This document shows positions 53,822 to 61,826 of a stretch of DNA of 64,000 nt, in pieces (position 1 is the stretch's first letter; every line of letters begins with the position of its first letter). This DNA is from Promethearchaeia archaeon (GTDB lineage: Archaea; Asgardarchaeota; Lokiarchaeia; Sigyniarchaeales; SOKP01): positions 251,921 through 315,920 of the forward strand of contig JAHQWG010000016.1 in assembly GCA_029856045.1 (NCBI GenBank), in the 5' to 3' direction. Made by a program: the position numbers and the translations under genes. The notes beneath the pieces were generated by a model. The model ran no database searches. It worked only from the letters and a program-made list of their open reading frames with translations, and was not told the DNA's origin.

Positions 53822-54238
53822 ATGATAAAAATAGCCGAAGAATTTAATTCAATGTTAGCTGCAACCCGGAAAGCACCACTTGATGAGAAACTCAAAGGAC
53901 TTGCAGATATTATTGAAAGTATAATGCAAATTTTGTTAAAAATTCCTAATTTAGTAGATCAAAGCTTAACTGTTATAAATTCAAGAATCTCTTCAATTGA
54001 AGGAAAGGTCACTTCATTGGAAACAAAAGTTGGTCAAGGAGCTACGGCTGTATCGGCAGAAGCTGGAAGTCTGGCTCGATCCCCAGTAACTCCACCACCT
54101 CCGCCAGGAACACCTCCACCACCTCCGGGACGCCCACCTGCTGGACCTCAACCAGCGAGAGCAGCTAATCCAGTCTCTCTACGCGGAGCAATCATGGGGG
54201 AATTGAAGGAGTTATTTTCAAAAAGAAAAAAAATATAA
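53822..54238 (+). CDS. Poly-proline protein with WH2-like C-terminus
   Basis: 138 aa. The N-terminal 80 residues are helical, with a short coiled coil (SLTVINSRISSIEGKVTSLE, about 46-65). Residues about 91-115 are two PPPPPG blocks, PPPPPGTPPPPPG, then RPPAGPQP. The final segment is LRGAIMGELKELFSKRKKI. Poly-proline PPPPPG blocks are profilin-binding sites in eukaryotes, and Asgard profilins are known. The tail resembles a WH2 actin-binding motif (RxALLxxIxxGxxLKKV) in spacing, but the match is loose. ATG 53852 is an alternative start, since the GGGG in front of ATG 53822 is too close to act as a ribosome-binding site. Confidence 0.8.
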   Translation: MIKIAEEFNSMLAATRKAPLDEKLKGLADIIESIMQILLKIPNLVDQSLTVINSRISSIEGKVTSLETKVGQGATAVSAEAGSLARSPVTPPPPPGTPPPPPGRPPAGPQPARAANPVSLRGAIMGELKELFSKRKKI

Positions 54239-54526
54239 TAATTTTATATATTTAAACCTTAACGAAACATCTATTTCATACAATTTGATTCTCGAATAAT
54301 AAAATTTAATATTTAATTTTGTTTCGTTTTACTGATAAAATAAAATAAAAAATATAGTTTTATTTCTTTCAAATCGCGAAATAATTACTCATTTCAGATA
54401 TTTTTTTTAAAGATTAAAAAATGATTACTTTAAATTAGTTTTAATATTTTAAATAAGATTTTAGTTATCATTAATGTTTTAAATAAGATTTTCATTAATA
54501 TTTTAACAAAATTTATAAAGTAGAAT

Positions 54527-56293
54527 ATGACTGGAAATACAAAATCAGTAAAGGTAATACATGATTCTCAGAGGAAAGTTCTAGAAATAGTATCATTATT
54601 ACGAGTGATGAATAATTACTATGGAAAAAAGAAGGATATTCAAAAGAAAATGAAACCAATTGTTTTAAAAAGATTTAAAAAGAGTATAAAAGAATTAAAA
54701 GAAAATTCAGATTGGTTATTTTCTGTTCCGAGCACATTAGACTCTTTAAATATAGAATTTATGAAAAAAAATGATGCTTTTCGATTTCCCGATGCAATCC
54801 ATTTGTTTGAGGCATGGATGAATCTTGGGATGGATGCTGTTTTTCCAAGAGTTGCATTTAACTTTGATTTTCCAGGGGTATTACCAAATGAAAGAAAAAG
54901 GTCTGTATTTCAGTTTATTTACAATTTTTCTCGTGGTTTTGGTTTTCCAATCATTTTTAATCCCACATTTTATGAACATAATATAGGTTTATTGAGATTT
55001 CTTAATCCATTATTAAAATGGGGTTATACTGTTTTTCACAAAGTAAATCAAGCAAATTCTCTTGTTGAAAAACGTTTCAATTTAAATAGACATCATCCTG
55101 GAGAATTTGAATCTGTGATGATTTCAGAATTTAAAGATGGATTTAAAGGAGTTGACACACTTTTACATGGATATAAAATAAAAAAACCAAAATTAATCGG
55201 AAATTATGATGATTTAAATCAAGCCTTAGAAAATGTTGTATTTTCTTATTCAATAGGAGATCATGCAATGAGTATTATAAAATATAGAGGACAAGAAGTT
55301 AAAGAAATCCCACTTATTGATAATGATTTTATTAAAAAAAAATATGATATTGATTTTTACCCTTATATCAAAAAATTAATCTCAACTAATAACGCTATTA
55401 CTCAAAGAATTAAAGAATTAAGAAAGGAAATCACAGAAAAATTAAAGGAATTTTCACTTATTGATAAAATAAGATTTAGATTAAGGAAAGGTAAAGTTAT
55501 TCCTTTATCTAAAGACGTGCAAAAAGTTAAAGATATTGAGTTAAAAAAAAATATCTTAGATAAAATTAGACAAAAATTATGGACTACTCCATTATATACT
55601 CATACAGTTCATTCACCTAAACAATATAAGCTCAGTTACACTCAGGAGGAAAATGATTTAGATGAATTAGAACAAGAAGAATCTGATTCAATCTTGTTAA
55701 AATTAGTAAGAAAATATGGAAAAAAATATAAAATCGAGTTCAATGAAGAAAATATCATTAAAAAGCTTGAGGAATTAAGAGATGACATGGCAAAGATGTG
55801 GCTATATTTTAAAGAAAGACATCTTAATTATGCAAAAAGAAAAATGATAAAAATTACTTCAATTTCCGTTAATGATTCTAATTATAGAGAAAAAATTTTA
55901 AAATTAGTAGATGAATTAATACCAATTATAACAATTCATGAGATTTTTATACGACCTTTATCAGATTCTGTTTATCCCGAATCCATTCCACAAACTCAAA
56001 AAATGTGGTCTTATCTCGCAACATTCTTAAGTTCTAAGTATAATTTAATGGGTGTTAACTTAATAAAAACCTTCAATCGAATAGCATATTATAGATGGGC
56101 TTATTTTTTCAAAAAGAAAAATATGAAATTTGAACATTTTTTTGATTATTTCGTAAAAATACCAATTTGGGAAAATATCCCAGATGAAATTATGAATTGT
56201 TTTAAATCTTATCCAAATGAAAAGATTATCTTCGTTAAAAGCCCAAAACAATCAATAAGAAATAGAGTTTCTAAATTAAAAGAAAAATTTTAA
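54527..56293 (+). CDS. Large hypothetical protein
   Basis: 588 aa, unrecognised. No membrane helices, zinc ligands or P loop. The N-terminal 280 residues have an aromatic-rich region (AFRFPDAIHLFEAWMNLGMD, PRVAFNFDFPGVLPNERKR, FGFPIIFNPTFYEH) that may be a folded domain. The middle (about 280-430) is charged helical with an Asp/Glu-rich patch. The C-terminal 150 residues are helical and basic. The only close neighbours are the poly-proline gene upstream and the Elf1-like gene converging 4 bases away. Confidence 0.85.
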   Translation: MTGNTKSVKVIHDSQRKVLEIVSLLRVMNNYYGKKKDIQKKMKPIVLKRFKKSIKELKENSDWLFSVPSTLDSLNIEFMKKNDAFRFPDAIHLFEAWMNLGMDAVFPRVAFNFDFPGVLPNERKRSVFQFIYNFSRGFGFPIIFNPTFYEHNIGLLRFLNPLLKWGYTVFHKVNQANSLVEKRFNLNRHHPGEFESVMISEFKDGFKGVDTLLHGYKIKKPKLIGNYDDLNQALENVVFSYSIGDHAMSIIKYRGQEVKEIPLIDNDFIKKKYDIDFYPYIKKLISTNNAITQRIKELRKEITEKLKEFSLIDKIRFRLRKGKVIPLSKDVQKVKDIELKKNILDKIRQKLWTTPLYTHTVHSPKQYKLSYTQEENDLDELEQEESDSILLKLVRKYGKKYKIEFNEENIIKKLEELRDDMAKMWLYFKERHLNYAKRKMIKITSISVNDSNYREKILKLVDELIPIITIHEIFIRPLSDSVYPESIPQTQKMWSYLATFLSSKYNLMGVNLIKTFNRIAYYRWAYFFKKKNMKFEHFFDYFVKIPIWENIPDEIMNCFKSYPNEKIIFVKSPKQSIRNRVSKLKEKF

Positions 56294-56297
56294 AAGA

Positions 56298-57029
56298 TTA
56301 CCACTCTAGGAATCCTGGGTCATCAAATACCTCTTCAAGCGTTTTATCTTTTGCTAACTTTTCTTCTCCTTCTATTTCTTCTTTAAAATCAACACCATAA
56401 TCTTCTTGTTTTATTTTTTCACGTAATTCTCTTTCTAAAAGTATAAAGTGTGCTGCCTCATCTCTCCATTTATTAGATTCTTCTAGTAATTCTTTCTCTC
56501 CTGTTGAAATATATTCCTTAGATAATTCTGCCGCTTTCATTTTTGTAATATCTGATAGAAGTGAATAAGTTAAAGCTAATTCACTCCAGTTTTTCTCTTT
56601 TTCATGTTCTTTTATATTTCCCTTTAAACGATGATATTCTTGATCTTTAAAATATAAATCAATAAATGATCCATAAAAATCTACAGCAGCTTCAATAGAA
56701 CGGGCTAAAACCTCTTTTTGTAATCCGCAAGTTCCGCATTTAACTTCAACCAAATTGACAATTTTATCCTTTAATTCAACTTTCTTTATTTTTCCGCCAC
56801 AAATAGAGCAGTTTTTTACATTTTCTCCGTTTATATCATATAAATCATTTGCTGAGCGTAAGTACACCTCCCATTCTAGCCCACAATCAACACATTTTAT
56901 AGAATATGCAATTAGTTTGATCTTCTTCTCTATTTTAACTGATTTAGCCCCGCACTCAGGGCATGTAAAAATTTTTGGCAGTTTGCGGATTTTTCGATAA
57001 ACCTTCTTTCTTTTCTTCCTTCGACCCAT
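56298..57029 (-). CDS. Elf1-like protein with duplicated zinc ribbon
   Basis: 243 aa. The start MGRRKKRKKVYRKIRKLPKI and FTCPECGAKSV ... IKCVDCGLEWEV match elongation factor Elf1/Elof1 (basic tail plus a CxxC-CxxC ribbon). A second ribbon follows, CSICGGKIKK ... VKCGTCGLQKEVLARSIEA, and ends with AVDFYGSFIDLYF, the Elf1 C-terminal signature (VDVYxxFID). So the ribbon is duplicated (about 18-58 and 72-120). A charged helical extension (about 125-243) is added. Elf1 travels with Pol II in eukaryotes; a role with archaeal RNA polymerase is plausible but inferred. Confidence 0.82.
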   Translation of the reverse strand: MGRRKKRKKVYRKIRKLPKIFTCPECGAKSVKIEKKIKLIAYSIKCVDCGLEWEVYLRSANDLYDINGENVKNCSICGGKIKKVELKDKIVNLVEVKCGTCGLQKEVLARSIEAAVDFYGSFIDLYFKDQEYHRLKGNIKEHEKEKNWSELALTYSLLSDITKMKAAELSKEYISTGEKELLEESNKWRDEAAHFILLERELREKIKQEDYGVDFKEEIEGEEKLAKDKTLEEVFDDPGFLEW

Positions 57030-57247
57030 AAAATTTCCCGTCTTTGTAATATTTGTTATTTTTCTTTTAATTTTTAATAATTTTTAAGAGTAAAAAATTT
57101 TTCTCTTTTTAATTTACCCATTTCCCGTAAAACAGAAAAATTTTTATGTTATGGTATAATAATTTTATTATCTCTTTTTAATTATCTTATTGGAATAGAT
57201 TACATTGATTAGATCATATCATTTAATACCATATAAATTAAAGTAGG

Positions 57248-58354
57248 TTGGAAGAAATGGAACAGCATAAGCAATTATCCATTGAATTAGATAAAAATCT
57301 TATAAATAAAGTATTTGAAAATGTAGAGATGCGCTATATTCTATTATATCTTTACATAGTTCGAAATGATATGTTAAAAAATTTATCAGATGAATCTTGG
57401 CTCCATTCATTTAAAAGATTAATGAATTTGGATGAAATTCTCAAAAGCGATTTGGAATTATATTCAAATAAAGAACTGACCGAAATATTAATAGATTTAG
57501 GAATAATTAAAAATTTAAGATCTTTAAAAGAACTGGAAAAGAAAGAAGATGATTTTTTAATTAAAACTTTAGAACCAATAAGAATCGAAGATAATAAGAT
57601 AATTGTTCCAGAAAATACATTATTTCCTATTATCTCAAAAAAATTTCCATTTCTAACAAAACGAAATTTTCACTATGCCATCTCAAGGTTAAAAGGTATA
57701 ATGTGCGAAAATAGCGATGTAATTCATCCTTTTCTATTTGAAATTGGTAAGGAAAATTATTTATTAGCAGACGATCTATATGAAATTTTAGATGATTTAG
57801 GAAATCCATATCAAACAATAAAGGTCGAAATCACTATTAGTGAATTTTATAACAGGTTTAAAGAATTATTAGAAAAAGTCTCGATTTTCTTAGAACTATA
57901 TGATCCTTTATTAAATAAAAAATCAAATCTCAGAATTATCAAAGAGGCAATAGACAATAATAAAGTCATTCTTGAATTTATGCAAGAAAAGGTAAAAAAA
58001 TTGCCTGCTAAATTTGATCTGGAGGATGTAGTAGATAAAGAAAATGAAATTTTTAAAAAATGGCATTCTATACTTATAAATTTACTTAAAAAACGGAATA
58101 GATTAAATGAAATTGATGAAGAATTAAGTAAAATTAAAAATTACTATTCTGGAAAGGGAAAAAAATATACCTATTTAGAATTTATTACTAAAATATCATA
58201 CAATGAAGATAATATCTTAAACCAAATTAAAGATAGACTGATAGAATTAAGAGAAGAATTAGTAAATATCAAAAAAGAAGTATCTAAATTTGAAAAAAAT
58301 GAAATAAAACTGCTTAATTTAGATTATGAACGATTTAGAATTATAAATGAATAA
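57248..58354 (+). CDS. Hypothetical protein, first gene of AAA+ array
   Basis: 368 aa, unrecognised. The first 190 residues look like a folded mixed region, possibly with winged-helix-like units (YSNKELTEILIDLGIIKNLR; LTKRNFHYAISRLKGIMCEN). Residues about 200-360 are coiled coil. No zinc ligands or membrane segments. GGTTGG lies 5-10 bases upstream of ATG. It opens a same-strand array of six genes running to the window edge, the longest internal gap being about 61 bases. Confidence 0.82.
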   Translation: MEEMEQHKQLSIELDKNLINKVFENVEMRYILLYLYIVRNDMLKNLSDESWLHSFKRLMNLDEILKSDLELYSNKELTEILIDLGIIKNLRSLKELEKKEDDFLIKTLEPIRIEDNKIIVPENTLFPIISKKFPFLTKRNFHYAISRLKGIMCENSDVIHPFLFEIGKENYLLADDLYEILDDLGNPYQTIKVEITISEFYNRFKELLEKVSIFLELYDPLLNKKSNLRIIKEAIDNNKVILEFMQEKVKKLPAKFDLEDVVDKENEIFKKWHSILINLLKKRNRLNEIDEELSKIKNYYSGKGKKYTYLEFITKISYNEDNILNQIKDRLIELREELVNIKKEVSKFEKNEIKLLNLDYERFRIINE

Positions 58355-58373
58355 ATAAGGAAGGTGCCCGATT

Positions 58374-59342
58374 ATTAACTGCCCTGTATGTAACGTTGAG
58401 ATGGAACAACTCGTTCAAGAAATATTTCAATGTCCAAAGTGTAAAAAAATTATTAAAGGACAGATTAAAGAAATTAAAAAAAAGAAAGAAGTTGCTGTTG
58501 GAGAAATTCAAGAAGGAGATTATTTTCATAACAACGCTAGTTTAAATAAGAAATATGAAATTTGTGAAAAAGGAATTACAATATCTAAATCTCCAAATAG
58601 GTGGGTGGCAGCATTACTCTGTCATAGCTCCTATTTAAGCAGCTCTAAATATATCAGACTTAGTTGGTGGAAAAAGGAAATAAATACACATGCAGGCTTT
58701 TTCAAAATAACTGAATCTATAGTATTGGATAATTTAATCAAATCCTTAAAAAAAATAAATTCTTCATTTGATGAGTATTGGGGTAATTTTAAAGGATTTG
58801 AAAAAAAAAAAATAGAAACAGAAGAAAAAGCAATTCAAAATGAGCGTCTAAAAATTCTAAAGTATAGAATTCTCGAAAATAAAATTTGCCCGAATTGTAG
58901 TAAAAAATTATCATTAAGTAAAAGAAAAACACATTATGAATGTGAACACTGTGGCGAGATCATCATCTTGGAATCTCATAATGAACCTATTTTTAATATT
59001 GATCCTAAAGATCTCTCATTAGAATTCTCAACAAATTTTCCTATCAACTTTTACCTCCCCGTAGCGGGTATTACTATAGAATGGTTAATGAGTTTATGGA
59101 AAGCTATAGTTGTTATATATTCAAAAGATAACCCCAATAAGAAATGGTTAAGATTCTATGCTTGGGAAAGGAATTTGCAACAACTGCTAAAATACGGATA
59201 TTATGAAGCCGGTGATGGAGGACAATTATCTTGGACTACAAAAAAAGGAACAGGCTCACCTAATATTTTTGATAAATCAGAAGTCCCTATTCTAATAGAT
59301 GCTCTAAAAAAGCTTCAGAAAGAAATAGGTTGGGTTAAATAA
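58374..59342 (+). CDS. Zinc-ribbon protein of AAA+ array, ATT start proposed
   Basis: About 322 aa, family unknown. The first in-frame ATG is 58401, but the frame upstream encodes INCPVCNVEME, completing a zinc ribbon with CPKC (CPVC...CPKC). Starting at 58401 would cut the ribbon in half. No ATG, GTG or TTG lies between the in-frame stop (58356) and 58401. ATT 58371 or 58374 follows GGAAGGTG (58359-58366) at a normal distance. A second ribbon is at about 172-196 (CPNCSKKL ... CEHCGE). The C-terminus has RFYAWERNLQQLLKYGYYEA and GDGGQLSWTTKKGTG. Confidence 0.82.
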   Translation: MNCPVCNVEMEQLVQEIFQCPKCKKIIKGQIKEIKKKKEVAVGEIQEGDYFHNNASLNKKYEICEKGITISKSPNRWVAALLCHSSYLSSSKYIRLSWWKKEINTHAGFFKITESIVLDNLIKSLKKINSSFDEYWGNFKGFEKKKIETEEKAIQNERLKILKYRILENKICPNCSKKLSLSKRKTHYECEHCGEIIILESHNEPIFNIDPKDLSLEFSTNFPINFYLPVAGITIEWLMSLWKAIVVIYSKDNPNKKWLRFYAWERNLQQLLKYGYYEAGDGGQLSWTTKKGTGSPNIFDKSEVPILIDALKKLQKEIGWVK

Positions 59343-59382
59343 GATATAAATTTATACAAAAGATTATGATGTGATTGAATAA

Positions 59383-60525
59383 ATGAGTGGAATCGATAAT
59401 CTTGAATGGGAAAAATTGTTGACTGAATTCTCTAAAAATGTTGATAAATCTCTCAAGAAACTTGAAGAAAGAGATATTGATAATATTCCTGGTGCTAAAC
59501 AAGCCTTGGTTGAGAGATTACGAGTTATGAGAGATTATTTTCCACAAAATAACGGAGATCTCTTTATAAAATCAATTAATGAGAAAATTCAAAATGCATT
59601 TTTCCCAAAAACCAAAGATCTAGCTGAAGCATTTGAGCTAATTTTAAAGTCACGCTCTCATGATCAAGATTTTATAATAAATGAATTAATTAATGGTTTT
59701 ATATCATCAAGAAGCAAAACAATTGCTTTAAATGTTCAAGGAACTGTTATTGATAGAATGGTTGAGGCATTTAGTAAAGGACCGGATTTTCAAATTGTAG
59801 ATCATCAATTCTATGCAATGTTTTCCGACCCCAATAAAGCACGCAAATATGTAAAAGAAAGTTTGCAAGACCTTGTGGATTTATTTGGTTTAGAAGCGAA
59901 AGAATTAATTGTTGAAAAAGATAAAAGGAAAAGCGAGCGAAAAGTTTATACTTTTTACACGTTTCCCGAAAAAATATTAGAAATTTTAGAAGGTGAATAT
60001 GTTGATACTGATGATGTACTCGGAGAAAAAAGGGTTTCAGAAAAATTCGATAAAACAGTTTTCATATCTTTGTTTTTAGCCAATATATCAGTTCACAGAG
60101 ATGATTTAAAGAAAATAGGTGGAGTATATACTATAAACGGCATCTGTAGCATATTTAGTTTAATTCTTTTGATCTCGCTTATGCCTAAATTGGAGGTAAA
60201 TGAGACCAATCCAGTCTTAAGAGACCCAACTTATAACCCTGAGACAATGAGTATTATTCCAAAATCATGGATGATGAAGGAAATTCTGTTGGATTTATTG
60301 GAACCCCTAATAAATATTGTAGCATATAGATTGGGTGGCGGAGAATGGTTAAAATCGGTTGAAACCTCTGAGGTTAAAAAAAAGATACACAATCAAATAC
60401 GGTTTCTTATCAAAGACGTAAATAAATGGGTATACGGACAGTTAACAAGAGTGGAAATTCCCATATTCATTGAAATCTCCAATATTTTCGCTGAGGTATT
60501 GATTGACTATTCTACAGGGGAGTAA
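59383..60525 (+). CDS. Hypothetical protein of AAA+ array
   Basis: 380 aa, mostly helical, family unknown. The N-terminal 110 residues contain LKKLEERDIDNIPGAKQALV. A middle region is rich in charged helices. A hydrophobic stretch TINGICSIFSLILLISLMP (about 247-265) could be a buried or membrane helix. It lies 40 bases after the zinc-ribbon gene and 26 bases before the next gene. Confidence 0.82.
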   Translation: MSGIDNLEWEKLLTEFSKNVDKSLKKLEERDIDNIPGAKQALVERLRVMRDYFPQNNGDLFIKSINEKIQNAFFPKTKDLAEAFELILKSRSHDQDFIINELINGFISSRSKTIALNVQGTVIDRMVEAFSKGPDFQIVDHQFYAMFSDPNKARKYVKESLQDLVDLFGLEAKELIVEKDKRKSERKVYTFYTFPEKILEILEGEYVDTDDVLGEKRVSEKFDKTVFISLFLANISVHRDDLKKIGGVYTINGICSIFSLILLISLMPKLEVNETNPVLRDPTYNPETMSIIPKSWMMKEILLDLLEPLINIVAYRLGGGEWLKSVETSEVKKKIHNQIRFLIKDVNKWVYGQLTRVEIPIFIEISNIFAEVLIDYSTGE

Positions 60526-60551
60526 AATTAAATACTTAGGGGGAAATTAAT

Positions 60552-61820
60552 ATGGTTAGAGAAAGATGGACAGACATTTTAGCTAGATACTTAACATATT
60601 TAAGTCATCTGGTTCCAATTCTCAAAGAAACAAAGAAAACTGTCCAAAATATGAGTTTGGAAGTGATGATGGACGTAAAGATTTTTGATAAGATTAAAAT
60701 GGACGAAGAAAAACGATTAGTGAAGAAAGTGAGGGCTTTATCCGAATTCTCGGCATATTATAGAGGTGAAGTATTTGAAAATATAAAAAATTTTATATAC
60801 AAATATGCTGAGGATTTAGAACCTATAGATATTAAAGATTATCTAATTGAATTTTTTGATGAATGCATAAGTGCTTTAGAAATATTAATGAATGTTACAA
60901 ACCCAGATCAAAAAAAATTAAATTCCACATATTTATATCTTCTTTACAAATATTTAGAAGATCTTTTATTACCTATAGGTAAAAATTTTGAAGAAATTTA
61001 CATGAAGTTGAATAAAACATCAAAAAATTGGCATGAATGTCAAAGGTATATGATGATTCCTCATACATATTATAGGGAAACTGTGGATAACCCCGATTTC
61101 TTCGAAATTCCCGGTATTTCTCCAAAATTATACCAAATAATTAATAATATAACCTCTTTATACAACTTGGATCCTAATTATTATCCGTGTCCTGAAGATT
61201 CTAACATAGAAATTCCAGTAGTCTTGATTGAAGATGTTTTTGAAGCATTTATTGATAATATTGCTCATGAAGAGCAAGAAGCAGTTGAAAAAATTTGTGA
61301 ACGTTTAGGATTAAGAGTTCTAGATGGGATTTTTCTTGCTCCCAAGTATGATTTTATAGATGTTCTAATTAAACTTGATTTCCTTAGAGAGAATAAACAA
61401 TCTGATGGCAAGATTAGATTAATACCTCAATTCAGTAATGAAACTTTAATTTTAAGTTATCTAGCGTTCGTTTCTTTCCGTCGAGGTTTTTTATCTAAAG
61501 AATTAATTAATTGGATTTCTATGACATTTGCGTTCATTATTTTTTCAACGATTTTAAAATCTCAATTAAGTGATCATAATATTTTCTATCCTATTTTTAC
61601 TGGTTTGAAAACTCAAGAAAAAGTAATACCTTATATGATGAAACTTCTATGCTTTAATAATTATTTGAAATTAGATAGGATGAAAATACGAGATTCTGTC
61701 CAGTACAGAAAAGAAATTTTTAATTTTGCAGGATCTAGCATAGATTGCATTAAGCAATTAATTTTAGATTTAAGTGAATATTTAAAAGAAATAAAAAAAA
61801 AAAAAAAAGAAGGGGTGTAA
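60552..61820 (+). CDS. Hypothetical protein of AAA+ array with A16 tract
   Basis: 422 aa, largely helical, family unknown. Ribosome-binding TAGGGGGAAA sits about 8 bases before ATG. A hydrophobic helix FLSKELINWISMTFAFIIFS (about 312-331) is embedded, comparable with that in the preceding protein; the two may be distant relatives. The 3' end holds a run of 16 A (61793-61808) encoding Lys5, then GAAGGGGTGTAA, whose GGGGTG is also the likely ribosome-binding site for the AAA+ gene. Confidence 0.82.
   Translation: MVRERWTDILARYLTYLSHLVPILKETKKTVQNMSLEVMMDVKIFDKIKMDEEKRLVKKVRALSEFSAYYRGEVFENIKNFIYKYAEDLEPIDIKDYLIEFFDECISALEILMNVTNPDQKKLNSTYLYLLYKYLEDLLLPIGKNFEEIYMKLNKTSKNWHECQRYMMIPHTYYRETVDNPDFFEIPGISPKLYQIINNITSLYNLDPNYYPCPEDSNIEIPVVLIEDVFEAFIDNIAHEEQEAVEKICERLGLRVLDGIFLAPKYDFIDVLIKLDFLRENKQSDGKIRLIPQFSNETLILSYLAFVSFRRGFLSKELINWISMTFAFIIFSTILKSQLSDHNIFYPIFTGLKTQEKVIPYMMKLLCFNNYLKLDRMKIRDSVQYRKEIFNFAGSSIDCIKQLILDLSEYLKEIKKKKKEGV
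61793..61808 (+). repeat. A16 homopolymer inside a coding region
   Basis: Sixteen consecutive A residues near the 3' end of the 422-aa gene. Such tracts are prone to polymerase slippage and to assembly or sequencing error, so the exact C-terminus of that protein is less certain. Confidence 0.95.
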
Positions 61821-61826
61821 GAAAAA

